Below, piece by piece: positions 52,463 through 63,501 of a stretch of 64,000 bases of DNA. Source of the stretch: Sphingomonas sp. UBA978 (lineage in GTDB: Bacteria; Pseudomonadota; Alphaproteobacteria; Sphingomonadales; Sphingomonadaceae); assembly GCF_002292295.1 (NCBI RefSeq), contig NZ_DBBS01000002.1, positions 1-64,000 on the forward strand, in the 5' to 3' direction. Each line of letters begins with the position of its first letter. Within the stretch, counting starts at the first letter, position 1. Made by a program: the position numbers and the translations under genes. Under the pieces are notes generated by a model. That model made no database searches and was not told the origin of the DNA. It saw only the letters and a program-made list of their open reading frames with translations.

Positions 52463-54736
52463 ATGCCCAGTTCGGCCGCCGCCTCCGCCCGCGAAATCCT
52501 CACCCGTCTCCACGACGTCATGGCCGGCCGCAACCCGGCGCAGGCGAAGCTGAACGCCGTCGTCGGCATCATCGCCGAGGCGATGGATAGCGAGGTCTGC
52601 TCGATCTATCTGCTGCGCGAGGGCGTGCTCGAACTGTTCGCCACCCGCGGGCTCGACCAGGCGGCGGTGCACGTCACCAAGCTGGCGCTGGGCGAAGGCC
52701 TGGTCGGTTCGATCGCCGAGGATGTCGAGGTGCTCAACCTCGATGAGGCCGCCAGCCATCCCGATTTCGCCTACAAGCCCGAAACGGGCGAGGAGCGCTA
52801 CCACAGCTTCGCCGGCGTGCCGATCATCCGCCGCGAACGCGCGGTCGGGGTGCTCGCGGTGCAGCACAGCGAGCAGCGCAAATATCAGGACGTCGAGATC
52901 GAGGCGTTGCAGACCGTCGCGATGGTCCTGTCCGAACTGATCGCCAATGCCGGGCTGATCGACGCCGCGGGCGCCGGCACCAACCGTCCGCAGTCGACCG
53001 CCGCGGTCCGCCTGCCCGGGCAGAAGCTGGTCGAGGGCATGGCCTCGGGCCATGCGGTGTTCCACCAGCCGCGGATCGTCGTCGAACATACCGTCGCCGA
53101 GGATACCGATGCGGAGCGCCACCGCGTCTACGCCGCGTTCGACAAGATGCGCGAACAGATCGACCGGATGACGCGCGAGGCGGAATTCGGCGTCGGCGGC
53201 GAGCATGAGGAGGTCCTGCAGACCTACAAGATGTTCGCCTATGACGAGGGCTGGGCGCGGCGGATCAACGAGGCGATCGACAGCGGGCTCACCGCCGAGG
53301 CGGCGATCGAGCGCGTCCAGCAGCGTACCCGCCAGCGCATGCGCCAGATCGACGATCCGCTGCTCGCCGACCGGATGCACGACCTCGAGGATCTGGCGAA
53401 CCGGCTGCTGCGCATCGTCTCGGGCCAGATGGGCACGGCGGCGCAGATGGGGTTGCGGCAGGACACGATCCTGATCGCGCGCAACCTCGGCCCCGCCGAG
53501 CTGCTCGAATATGACAAGCGCCGGCTGAAGGGGGTGATCCTCGAGGAAGGGTCGCTGACCGCGCATGTCACCATCGTCGCGCGGGCGATGGGCGTGCCGG
53601 TGCTCGGCCGCGTCCGCGACGTCCGCCGGCTGATCGCGGAAGGCGACCTGCTGCTGCTCGATTCGGTCGCGGGCAACGTCTTCGTCCGCCCGTCGTCGGG
53701 GATGGAGGAGGCGTTCGAATCGAAGCTGGCGCTCCGCCAGAAGCGCAAGGCCGCCTTCGCCGCGCTGCGCGACGTGCCGCCGGTGACGAAGGACGGCCAT
53801 CGCGTCACGCTGATGGTCAACGCCGGCCTGCGCGACGACGTCGCCGCGCTCGATATCACCGGCGCGGACGGGATCGGCCTGTTCCGCACCGAATTCCAGT
53901 TCCTCGTTTCCGCGACGCTGCCGCAGCGCGAGCGCCAGCAGCGCCTCTACAAGGAGGTGCTGGATGCCGCCGGCGACCGCCCGGTGATCTTCCGCACCGT
54001 CGACATCGGCGGCGACAAGGCCTTGCCCTACCTCAACAAGGAGGATGCGGACGAGGAGAATCCGGCGATGGGCTGGCGCGCGTTGCGGCTCGCGCTCGAT
54101 CGCGACGGCCTGATGAAGGTGCAGGCGCGCGCGCTGATCGAGGCGGCGTCGGGCCGCACGCTGAACGTCATGTTCCCGATGGTGTCGGAAGCATGGGAAT
54201 TCGCCGAGGCGAAGGCCTTGTTCGAGGCGCAGCGGGCATGGATCGGCGCACGCGGCCGCCGCCTGCCGCTCGAGATCCGCTATGGCGCGATGCTCGAGGT
54301 GCCGGCACTCGCCGAACAGCTCGACCTGCTGCTGCCGGAGATCGATTTCCTGTCGGTCGGCACCAACGATCTGACGCAATTCCTGTTCGCCGCCGATCGC
54401 GCCAATCCGCGCCTCGCCGAACGCTACGACTGGCTGAGCCCGTCGATCCTGCGCTTCCTGTCGCGGGTGGTCGGGCCGTGCCGCGACGCCGAGGTCGCGC
54501 TCGCCGTCTGTGGCGAGATGGGCGGCCGGCCGGTCGAGGCGATGGCGCTGATCGGGCTGGGTATCGACCGCCTGTCGATCACGCCGGCGGCGATCGGGCC
54601 GATCAAGGCGATGGTGCGCAGCCTCGATCATGCCGCGCTCACCGCCTTCGTCGCGCAGCTGATCGCGCGTCCGCCACGCGACATGCGCGGGGCGCTGACC
54701 GACTGGGCGGTGCAAAGCGGCGTCGATCTGGCCTGA
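52463..54736 (+). CDS. ptsP: PTS enzyme I, nitrogen type (PtsP, EI-Ntr)
   Basis: Autophosphorylates with PEP and passes the phosphate to NPr in the regulatory PTS-Ntr chain. 757 residues: N-terminal GAF domain (about 25-165, LHDVMAGRNPAQAKLNAVVGIIAEAMDSEVCSIYL), phosphohistidine domain with His in GSLTAHVTIVARAMGVPVLG, then the PEP-binding barrel (GIGLFRTEFQFL, RTVDIGGDKALPYL, SVGTNDLTQFLFAADR, CGEMGG). ptsN/ptsO are not in the window. Start at ATG 52463 after a gap that also holds the small membrane-protein gene. Confidence 0.95.
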   Translation: MPSSAAASAREILTRLHDVMAGRNPAQAKLNAVVGIIAEAMDSEVCSIYLLREGVLELFATRGLDQAAVHVTKLALGEGLVGSIAEDVEVLNLDEAASHPDFAYKPETGEERYHSFAGVPIIRRERAVGVLAVQHSEQRKYQDVEIEALQTVAMVLSELIANAGLIDAAGAGTNRPQSTAAVRLPGQKLVEGMASGHAVFHQPRIVVEHTVAEDTDAERHRVYAAFDKMREQIDRMTREAEFGVGGEHEEVLQTYKMFAYDEGWARRINEAIDSGLTAEAAIERVQQRTRQRMRQIDDPLLADRMHDLEDLANRLLRIVSGQMGTAAQMGLRQDTILIARNLGPAELLEYDKRRLKGVILEEGSLTAHVTIVARAMGVPVLGRVRDVRRLIAEGDLLLLDSVAGNVFVRPSSGMEEAFESKLALRQKRKAAFAALRDVPPVTKDGHRVTLMVNAGLRDDVAALDITGADGIGLFRTEFQFLVSATLPQRERQQRLYKEVLDAAGDRPVIFRTVDIGGDKALPYLNKEDADEENPAMGWRALRLALDRDGLMKVQARALIEAASGRTLNVMFPMVSEAWEFAEAKALFEAQRAWIGARGRRLPLEIRYGAMLEVPALAEQLDLLLPEIDFLSVGTNDLTQFLFAADRANPRLAERYDWLSPSILRFLSRVVGPCRDAEVALAVCGEMGGRPVEAMALIGLGIDRLSITPAAIGPIKAMVRSLDHAALTAFVAQLIARPPRDMRGALTDWAVQSGVDLA

Positions 54737-54834
54737 AAGGCCGTCGAACCGGGCGGCGCTCACGTTGACTTGCAGCAAGGCATCGGGGAATGTCGCCCAC
54801 GTCAGCGATCCGCAGCACTCCATTGGAGACACGA

Positions 54835-55794
54835 ATGGACGAGGTCGATCCCGGCCAGCCCAACCCGAATACCGTTCCGCCGGCCCGGCCGGGGGAGCGG
54901 TTGCGTGAGGCGCGCGAGAGCAGGGGACTGAGTCTGGCGGAAGTCGCCGCGCGCACCCGCGTGCCGCAGCGGCATCTGGAGGCGCTGGAGGCGGGCGATT
55001 ACGCCGCGCTGCCGTCGCCGACCTATGCAATGGGCTTTTCCAAGGCCTATGCCCGCGCGGTCGGCATCGACGAGGTCGTCATCGCGCAGGAGGTGCGGCG
55101 CGATCTCGACCGGCTCGGGCCGCGCCGCCCGGAATATGTCCCGTACGAAACCGCCGATCCCGCCCGCGTGCCGTCGCGCGGGGTGGCGATCCTCGGCGTC
55201 GGCGTCGCGCTCGCGGTATTGATCCTCGTCGGCCTGTGGTATGGCACCAGCCTGTTCCAGCCGGGCAGCGGCACGCCCGCCGCCGGCGAGACGGTGGTCG
55301 CGCAGACGATCGCGCCGACGCCGACGCCCGCCGCCACCCCGGCGGCGCCGACCGGCGGACAGGTGGTGCTGACCGCCAGCGACGAGGTGTGGCTCCGCGT
55401 ATACGACGCCGACAACGCGACGCTGTATCTCGGCACGATGAAGCCGGGCGAGACGTTCACCGTCCCGGCCGGCGCCAACGATCCGAAGATCAACGTCGGC
55501 CGCCCGGACAAGCTCGCGGTGACGCTCAACGGCTCGGCGATCCCGCCGCTCGGCGACGGATCGCGCGCGATCAAGGACGTACGGGTCAGCGGCGAGGCGA
55601 TCGCGGCGCGGCTCGCCGGACAGCCCGAGGCCGCCGCCACACCGGCGGCGGCGACGGCCGACCGGACCCCGACGCGCGCCGCCGCGACGCGGCCCGCGCG
55701 CAGCGAGCGCCGTCCGGCGCTCAGCGAGACGCAGCGCGCCAACCTCCAGTCGTCGCAAGAACCGGCGGCGACGGGCAATTCTTCTGCGCCTTAA
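54835..55794 (+). CDS. RodZ-like HTH/DUF4115 membrane protein
   Basis: 319 residues from ATG 54835. A cytoplasmic helix-turn-helix (about 20-90: GERLREARESRGLSLAEVAARTRVPQRHLEALEAGDYAALP) leads to one membrane helix (VAILGVGVALAVLILVGLWYGTSLF), a Pro/Thr/Ala linker and a periplasmic DUF4115 domain (WLRVYDADNATLYLGTMKPGETFTVP). This is the RodZ layout, a cell-shape factor bridging MreB and the wall machinery, but no mre genes are near. cpoB follows. Confidence 0.87.
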   Translation: MDEVDPGQPNPNTVPPARPGERLREARESRGLSLAEVAARTRVPQRHLEALEAGDYAALPSPTYAMGFSKAYARAVGIDEVVIAQEVRRDLDRLGPRRPEYVPYETADPARVPSRGVAILGVGVALAVLILVGLWYGTSLFQPGSGTPAAGETVVAQTIAPTPTPAATPAAPTGGQVVLTASDEVWLRVYDADNATLYLGTMKPGETFTVPAGANDPKINVGRPDKLAVTLNGSAIPPLGDGSRAIKDVRVSGEAIAARLAGQPEAAATPAAATADRTPTRAAATRPARSERRPALSETQRANLQSSQEPAATGNSSAP

Positions 55795-55870
55795 GGCTGG
55801 CGACAGCTAGGCGGATGCAGCTATGACGGCGCTTCGTTAACCTGACACGCGCCGGGGGGTGCCCAAGACC

Positions 55871-56836
55871 ATGCGTACGATCATCTGGGCGCTTGCCGCC
55901 GCCACGTCCTTGATTCCCGTCGCCGCATTGGCGCAGAGCAATGTTGAGGGCCGCGTCGGCAAGCTCGAAAGCGAGATGCGCGCGGTGCAGCGCAAGGTCT
56001 TTCCGGGCGGCGCCGGCCAGTATCTCCAGCCCGAGATCTCGCGGCCCGATACGCCGCAGGCCGCCGGCGGCAGCCCCGCGACCAGCGCGGTCGCCGACCT
56101 GACCAGCCGCGTCACCGCGCTGGAGCAGCAGATGGCGGGGATGACCGACCAGATCGAGCAGACGGGCTACAAGGTCCGTCAGCTGCAGGACCAGTTCGAC
56201 GCCTACAAGCGCAGCACCGATGCGAGGCTCGCCGGCCTCGCCTCTACCCCGGCGCTGGCGACTACGCCCGCCTCGACGCCGCTCGGCGAGGACGAGGCGG
56301 CGGCCGGCGCGACGACGCGGCCGACCCGGACGCCGCCGCGCGGCACCGCGACGCCCCGCCCCGTGGCGACGCCCGCGACCGTGGTCGACACCGCGGAGGA
56401 TAGCGCGCCGGCGACCGGCGCGAAGGTCGACAAGCCCGCGACCGGCGACACGCCCGAGGACGAATATCTCTACGGCTATCGCCTGTGGGCGGCGAAGCAA
56501 TATCCGCAGGCCGAGGCGCAGCTCAAGAAGGTGGTCGCCACCTATCCCAAGCACCGCCGCGCCAGCTATGCGCAGAACCTGCTCGGCCGCTCCTACCTCG
56601 ATGAGGGCAAGCCCAGCCTCGCGTCGATGGCTTTCTACGACAATTACAAGAAGATGCCCGACGGCGAGCGCGCGCCCGACAGCCTCTATTATCTCGCCCA
56701 AGCGCTGATGAAGCTCAACAAGCCGGCCGATGCCTGCAAGGTGTACGGCGAGCTCACCGACGTCTACGGCAGCAAGGTTTCCGGACAGATGAAGGCCGAT
56801 GTCGAGAAGGGCCGTACCGCCGCCAAGTGCAAGTGA
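55871..56836 (+). CDS. cpoB: Tol-Pal system protein CpoB/YbgF
   Basis: 321 residues from ATG 55871 (GTG 55859 is possible). Signal peptide MRTIIWALAAATSLIPVAALAQ, then an N-terminal coiled coil (VEGRVGKLESEMRAVQRKVF and LTSRVTALEQQMAGMTDQIEQTGYKVRQLQDQF). A long Ala/Thr/Pro linker follows, then C-terminal TPR repeats (YLYGYRLWAAKQYPQAEAQLKKVVATYPKHRRASYAQNLLGRSYLDEGKPSLA). CpoB coordinates outer-membrane constriction with peptidoglycan synthesis. tolB/pal are not in view. The 3' end overlaps tilS. Confidence 0.92.
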   Translation: MRTIIWALAAATSLIPVAALAQSNVEGRVGKLESEMRAVQRKVFPGGAGQYLQPEISRPDTPQAAGGSPATSAVADLTSRVTALEQQMAGMTDQIEQTGYKVRQLQDQFDAYKRSTDARLAGLASTPALATTPASTPLGEDEAAAGATTRPTRTPPRGTATPRPVATPATVVDTAEDSAPATGAKVDKPATGDTPEDEYLYGYRLWAAKQYPQAEAQLKKVVATYPKHRRASYAQNLLGRSYLDEGKPSLASMAFYDNYKKMPDGERAPDSLYYLAQALMKLNKPADACKVYGELTDVYGSKVSGQMKADVEKGRTAAKCK

Positions 56837-57812
56837 GCCGCTGGCCGAGCAGGCCGACCGGTTTCGTCACGACCTGATCCGCACGCTAGGGCATGAGCCC
56901 CGCGGGGCGCTGCTCGTCGCCGTGTCCGGCGGCCCGGACAGCATGGCGATGCTGACGCTCGCCGCCGCCGCCTTCCCTGACGGCGTCCACGCCGCGACGG
57001 TCGATCACCGGCTGCGCGCGGATGCCGCGGCGGAGGCGGCGATGGTGGCGGCGCATTGCGCGCACCTCGCCGTCCCTCATGCGACGCTCGTCCCCGCGCA
57101 GCCGATCGCCGGCGCCAGCATCCAGGCGGCGGCGCGCCATGCCCGTTACGCGCTGCTCGCCGATCATGCGCGTGCGATCGCGGCGGAGGCGCTGGCGACC
57201 GCACATCATGTCGACGATCAGGCCGAAACCTTCCTGATGCGCGCGGCGCGCGGATCGGGCATCGCCGGTCTCGCCGGGGTGCGGCCGCGCACGACGATCG
57301 GCGCGGTGACGGTGATCCGGCCGCTGCTCGACTGGCGCCGCGCCGAGCTGCGCGCGATCGTCCGCCGGGCGGAGGTGCCGTTCGTCGACGATCCCTCCAA
57401 CCTCGATCCGGCACACGACCGCACTCGCTTCCGCCGCCTGCTCGACGCCAACGAATGGCTCGGCCCGCCGCAGATCGCCCGCTCCGCGGCGGCGCTGGCG
57501 GAGGCGGACGGCGATGTCCGCGCGATCGTCGACTGGCTGTGGTCGAGCCGCGCGACGGTCGCCGGTCCGGTCGTGCGCGTCGACGTCGCCGACCTGCCGC
57601 GCGAACTCACCCGTCGCCTGGCCCGCCGCGCGATCGGGCTCGTGATCGAGACGGCCGGGATCGCCGCACCGAGGTGGAGCGAATCGGCCAATATCGAATC
57701 GTTGCTCGACGCGCTGGCGGCCGGAAAACGGGCGACGCAGGCCGGCGTCGTGGTCGGCCCTCAGGGCGGCGCGTGGCGCTTCCGCCCCGCTCCGGCGCGC
57801 CGTTCGGGCTGA
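56799..57812 (+). CDS. tilS: tRNA(Ile)-lysidine synthetase
   Basis: Converts cytidine-34 of the CAU-anticodon tRNA(Ile) to lysidine using ATP. 337 residues, a short form without an extended C-terminal domain. The N-type ATP-pyrophosphatase P-loop SGGPDS is at residues 43-48, with VDHRLR, HHVDDQAETFLMRAARGSGIAGLAG and PLL further on. The start at ATG 56799 lies 38 bases inside cpoB; no better in-frame start exists before the conserved region, so a real overlap is likely. Confidence 0.93.
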   Translation: MSRRAVPPPSASEPLAEQADRFRHDLIRTLGHEPRGALLVAVSGGPDSMAMLTLAAAAFPDGVHAATVDHRLRADAAAEAAMVAAHCAHLAVPHATLVPAQPIAGASIQAAARHARYALLADHARAIAAEALATAHHVDDQAETFLMRAARGSGIAGLAGVRPRTTIGAVTVIRPLLDWRRAELRAIVRRAEVPFVDDPSNLDPAHDRTRFRRLLDANEWLGPPQIARSAAALAEADGDVRAIVDWLWSSRATVAGPVVRVDVADLPRELTRRLARRAIGLVIETAGIAAPRWSESANIESLLDALAAGKRATQAGVVVGPQGGAWRFRPAPARRSG

Positions 57813-57915
57813 TCGACGCCGGGCGATCGCCAAATCGCCCGGATTCCTCGCCGGGCACCACGAATCCGGGCATCCGTTCCATTGCCATTAACCCGCATGC
57901 GCTTATCTTGGCGGG

Positions 57916-59898
<1,983 letters not shown>

Positions 59899-59976
59899 TC
59901 CCGTCTTCGCGGCGCGGTTCATCGCGCCGTCAGCCGGATGCGATTAATCGGCGGCATTCCACCCGGAGTGCCGCCG

Positions 59977-60357
59977 ATGTCGCGTAAAGTCCTGATCGCC
60001 CCCGCAATCGTCCTCAGCCTGATCTCGCTCGGGATCGCCGCCCCCGCCTCCGCCGCGATGACGGTTGCCACGTTCCTGACGAGGGCGGCACCACTGCGCG
60101 CCAACCCGTTCACCGCGCTGACCAACCCCGATTATCGGGTCCTCAAGGCAGAGGCGGACGCCGCAACCCGGCAATTGCGCGCCGAGGGCGCGGCGCGCGT
60201 CGCCGCGGGCAAGCGCCCGATCGCCTGCATGCCCGATGGCGAAAAGATCGGCATTCTCCAGATGCTCGGCGGCTTGGACGCGCTGTCCCCGGCAGAGAAG
60301 AAACTGCCGCTCAAGGACGGCTATGCGAAGGTTCTGGCCAAGACCTACCCCTGCTAA
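59977..60357 (+). CDS. Exported hypothetical protein
   Basis: 126 residues from ATG 59977 with a signal peptide (MSRKVLIAPAIVLSLISLGIAAPASAA). The mature part is short and helical (ATFLTRAAPLRANPFTALTNPDYRVLKAEADAATRQLRAEGAARVAAG) with two cysteines, in RPIACMPDG and at the very C-terminus (TYPC), which could pair. No family recognised with certainty. Predicted periplasmic. After it, about 180 bases up to the next gene show nothing of note. Confidence 0.72.
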   Translation: MSRKVLIAPAIVLSLISLGIAAPASAAMTVATFLTRAAPLRANPFTALTNPDYRVLKAEADAATRQLRAEGAARVAAGKRPIACMPDGEKIGILQMLGGLDALSPAEKKLPLKDGYAKVLAKTYPC

Positions 60358-60536
60358 TGCGGCGAGGGGTGGCGCTTGCGGCATCGTTTGCCCGTTGCCC
60401 ACCGGCCGGGCACCCCGCTGCACGATCGCCGGACACCATTCCGCCCCGTCCTACACCGGTCGGCGCCTCTCCAGCCGCCCGCGAACGCACGGCGCAATCG
60501 TGGTCCTCTTGCCCATGTCGCCGCGCCCGCGACGGT

Positions 60537-61607
60537 TCAGTCGGTCAGTCCGTGCAGCGTCAGCAGCACGAGGAACAGCAACAGCGCCGTCCACGCGAAG
60601 ACCAGCAGCACCGCGGTCCGCCACGCCGCCGATCGCTTGCGCAGCGAATAGGCGCCGCGCAACTGCCGGAACATGTGCACCGGGGGCAGCACATAGACCG
60701 CCAGCACCAGCCAGCCGGCACTCACCCCGACGACCCCCGCCAGCATCAGCGCGATGACCATCAGCATCATGAAGGCGAGGCTGTAGGTGACGAAGATCGC
60801 ATGATCGTACAGCCCGAACCGCCGCCGCCACAGGAACAGCAGCGCGACGAGCGGCGTCGAGATCGGGATCAGCAGCCAGCTGTATTTGTACGTGCTGGTC
60901 TGCAGCTTGTAGAGGGCGAGGCCGGGGTTCTTGTTCGCCTTGTCGATGCCGTGATCAAGCGACGCCCAGCCGGTCTTGAACGTGGTCAGCTTGAAATCGG
61001 TGTCCGATGCATCGCCCGCCTGCGTCTTCTTCAACGCATCGCGCGTGGTGCGCAGCGCGGTGATCTCGCGGTCGATCTCGACCGTCGGCCTGCCCGCCGC
61101 GGCTAGGGTGGCGCGCTGTCCCTCCGCCTTCTCCAGCGCCGCCTCCGCCTTTTCCACCCCGCGGGCGAAGCCGACCATGTTGCGGCTCATCGATTCGGGC
61201 GACACCGCCTCGGCGATGTCCCCGCCCAGCGCGCTGATCGTCGCGAACATCAGAAAGACGGTGAACAGGAACAGCGCCAGCGGCGACACGAACCGTGCCC
61301 GCTCGCCCGCGACGTAGCGGCGGGTCAGGTCGCCCGGCCGCCACAGCAGCATCGGCAGCGTCCGCCAGATCTTGCCCTCGAAATGGAAGACGCCATGCGC
61401 GATCTCATGGCCGATCGCGCCGACCGAGCGATGGACGTGCGCCGATTGCCCGCAGGCATGGCAATGCGCCCCGATCAGGCGCGTCCCGCAATTGAGGCAT
61501 AGCCCGCCATGCGCATGGCCGGAGCCTTCCCCCGCGTGCGGCTCCACCGACCGGGCGGCGAGCGCGCCCGTGATGAAGTCCCCTGCTGCTGTGATATCCC
61601 CCGACAT
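60537..61607 (-). CDS. DUF3667 membrane protein
   Basis: 356 residues from ATG 61607. An N-terminal zinc-ribbon-like CLNCGTRLIGAHCHACGQ and HEIAHGVFHFEGKIWRTLPMLLWRPGDLTRRYVAGERARFVSPLALFLF mark the DUF3667 family. A charged coiled-coil-like insert (VEKAEAALEKAEGQRATL...EIDREITALRTTRDALKK) separates the first helix from four C-terminal helices. Function unknown. The open frame continues upstream, but the zinc ribbon and composition support this start. It is divergent from proA. Confidence 0.88.
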   Translation of the reverse strand: MSGDITAAGDFITGALAARSVEPHAGEGSGHAHGGLCLNCGTRLIGAHCHACGQSAHVHRSVGAIGHEIAHGVFHFEGKIWRTLPMLLWRPGDLTRRYVAGERARFVSPLALFLFTVFLMFATISALGGDIAEAVSPESMSRNMVGFARGVEKAEAALEKAEGQRATLAAAGRPTVEIDREITALRTTRDALKKTQAGDASDTDFKLTTFKTGWASLDHGIDKANKNPGLALYKLQTSTYKYSWLLIPISTPLVALLFLWRRRFGLYDHAIFVTYSLAFMMLMVIALMLAGVVGVSAGWLVLAVYVLPPVHMFRQLRGAYSLRKRSAAWRTAVLLVFAWTALLLFLVLLTLHGLTD

Positions 61608-61654
61608 GGCGCCGAGCCTAGCAATCCTCCGATCATGGCGCGAGAGGCTTTGAC

Positions 61655-62929
61655 GTGGTAATGAATGCCATGGCCGACGCAGACAATCCGACCGAAATGA
61701 TCGCCGACATGGGCTGCCGCGCCCGCGATGCCGCACGCGCGCTCGCCGGACTGCCGACCGCGACCAAGGCGGCGGGCCTGCGCGCCGCGGCCACCCGGTT
61801 GCGCGCCGCGGAGGCGGACATCCTCGCCGCCAACGCCCGCGACGTGGCGGCAGGCGCGGCGAGCGGGCTGACCGCGGCGCTGCTCGACCGGCTGAAGCTC
61901 GATCCTGTGCGGGTCGCCGGCATGGCCGCGGGGGTCGAGGCTGTCGCCGGCCTCGCCGATCCGGTTGGCCAGACGATCGACCGGGTCGAACGGCCCAACG
62001 GCCTGTCGTTGTCGCGCGTCCGCGTGCCGATCGGCGTGATCGGCATCGTCTACGAATCGCGGCCGAACGTTACCGCCGATGCCGCCGCGCTCTGCGTCAT
62101 GGCGGGCAATGCCGCGATCCTGCGCGGCGGGTCGGAGGCGCGGCACAGCAACCGCGCGATCCACGCCGCGCTGGTCGCCGGCTTCGCCGATGCCGGCCTG
62201 CCTGCGGACGCGGTGCAGCTGGTGCCGATCACCGATCGCGCGGCGGTCGGCGCGATGCTGGCGGCGGAGGGGGCAATCGACCTTATCATTCCGCGCGGCG
62301 GCAAGAGCCTCGTCGCGCGCGTCCAGGCCGAGGCGCGGGTGCCGGTGCTCGCGCATCTCGACGGCATCAACCACGTTTATATCGATGCGTCCGCCGATCC
62401 CGACATGGCGCGCGCGATCGTCGTCAACGCCAAGATGCGCCGCACCGGCGTCTGCGGGGCGATGGAGACGCTGCTGATCGATCGCGCCTACCCGCAGACG
62501 GGCGCATTGGTCGCCGCGCTGGCCGAAGCGGGGTGCGAGGTGCGCGGCGATTCCGCCATCGCCGCGCTCACCGGCGTCGCGCCGGCGGCTGCGGCGGACT
62601 GGGACACCGAATATCTGGACGCCATCGCCTCCGTCGCGCTGGTCGATGGTGTCGACGAGGCCATGGCGCACATCGCCCGCCACGGCTCGCACCACACCGA
62701 TGCGATCGTCGCGGCGGACGAGGCGGTGGCCGAACGCTTCCTCGCCGGGGTCGACAGCGCGATCGTACTGTGGAACGCCTCGACCCAGTTCGCCGACGGC
62801 GGCGAATTCGGTCTGGGGGCGGAGATCGGCATCGCCACCGGCCGCCTCCATGCGCGCGGCCCGGTCGCGCTGGAGGGGCTGACGACCTACAAATGGGTCG
62901 GCCGCGGGACGGGGCAGGTACGCGGCTAA
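61655..62929 (+). CDS. proA: Gamma-glutamyl phosphate reductase
   Basis: Reduces gamma-glutamyl phosphate to glutamate semialdehyde in proline synthesis. 424 residues from GTG 61655, which has GAGAGG at ideal spacing; ATG 61661 and 61670 are alternatives. Aldehyde-dehydrogenase-fold landmarks are VPIGVIGIVYESRPNVTADAA, GNAAILRGGSEARHSNRAI, and the catalytic Cys in RRTGVCGAMET (about 267). proB is not in the window. A toxin-antitoxin pair separates it from nadD. Confidence 0.96.
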   Translation: MVMNAMADADNPTEMIADMGCRARDAARALAGLPTATKAAGLRAAATRLRAAEADILAANARDVAAGAASGLTAALLDRLKLDPVRVAGMAAGVEAVAGLADPVGQTIDRVERPNGLSLSRVRVPIGVIGIVYESRPNVTADAAALCVMAGNAAILRGGSEARHSNRAIHAALVAGFADAGLPADAVQLVPITDRAAVGAMLAAEGAIDLIIPRGGKSLVARVQAEARVPVLAHLDGINHVYIDASADPDMARAIVVNAKMRRTGVCGAMETLLIDRAYPQTGALVAALAEAGCEVRGDSAIAALTGVAPAAAADWDTEYLDAIASVALVDGVDEAMAHIARHGSHHTDAIVAADEAVAERFLAGVDSAIVLWNASTQFADGGEFGLGAEIGIATGRLHARGPVALEGLTTYKWVGRGTGQVRG

Positions 62930-62965
62930 GTTGAGAAGCCGGCGCGGGCGGTCTATAGGACCCAT

Positions 62966-63226
62966 ATGGCCAACCTTCAGCCGCTCCATGCCGACATCGA
63001 TGCCGAGACGATGGCGCTCGTCGATCGCGTCGCGCGGCGACGGGGCATGAGCAGTCAGGCATTTGCGGCGCAGGCGATCCGTAGGGCGGCGGAAAGCGAT
63101 GACGATTTCGACGCGTTCATCCAGGTCGGCGTCGATTCGCTCGATCGCGGCGAGGGCATTCCGCACGAACAGGTGATGGCCGAACTCGACGCGATGATCG
63201 CCAAGCATCGGGCACGATGCGGGTAA
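62966..63226 (+). CDS. Ribbon-helix-helix antitoxin (ParD-like)
   Basis: 86 residues. An N-terminal ribbon-helix-helix (LHADIDAETMALVDRVARRRGMSSQAFAAQAIRRAAE) leads to an acidic helical tail (DDDFDAFIQVGVDSLDRGEGIPHEQVMAELDAMIAKH) that would wrap the toxin. It overlaps the ParE-type gene by 10 bases. Only 36 bases separate it from proA, so it may rely on proA transcription or on a short promoter in that gap (a CTATAGG sequence is present). Confidence 0.87.
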   Translation: MANLQPLHADIDAETMALVDRVARRRGMSSQAFAAQAIRRAAESDDDFDAFIQVGVDSLDRGEGIPHEQVMAELDAMIAKHRARCG

Positions 63227-63501
63227 TCTGGTCGCCGCCGGCGCTGGACGACCTGCGCGGCATCGACGACTGGCTGACGCGGGAGGCACCGCCCGGCTTC
63301 GCCTTGCGGACGCTGGCGGCGGTGCGCCATCGCGCCCGGTTTCTCGAGGATTTCCCCCGCGGTGGCCGTCCGATCGCCGATGGTCACCGCATTCTGCGCG
63401 TCCATGAGACGCCCTATCTGATCCGCTACCGGATCGTCGACGCGGTCGTGGAGGTCATTCGCGTCCATCACGAACGCGAGGACTGGCAGCTCGAACCGTG
63501 A
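63217..63501 (+). CDS. ParE-family toxin (RelE/ParE fold)
   Basis: 94 residues. IWSPPALDDLRGIDDWLTREAPPGFALRTLAAVRHRARFLEDFPRGGRPI and the end strands GHRILRVHETPYLIRYRIVDAVVEVIRVHHERED are the ParE/RelE pattern. Probable target gyrase or ribosome, not determinable here. Its stop overlaps the GTG start of nadD (GTGA), the same style of junction as parE-ruvB at 51223. Confidence 0.88.
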   Translation: MRVIWSPPALDDLRGIDDWLTREAPPGFALRTLAAVRHRARFLEDFPRGGRPIADGHRILRVHETPYLIRYRIVDAVVEVIRVHHEREDWQLEP

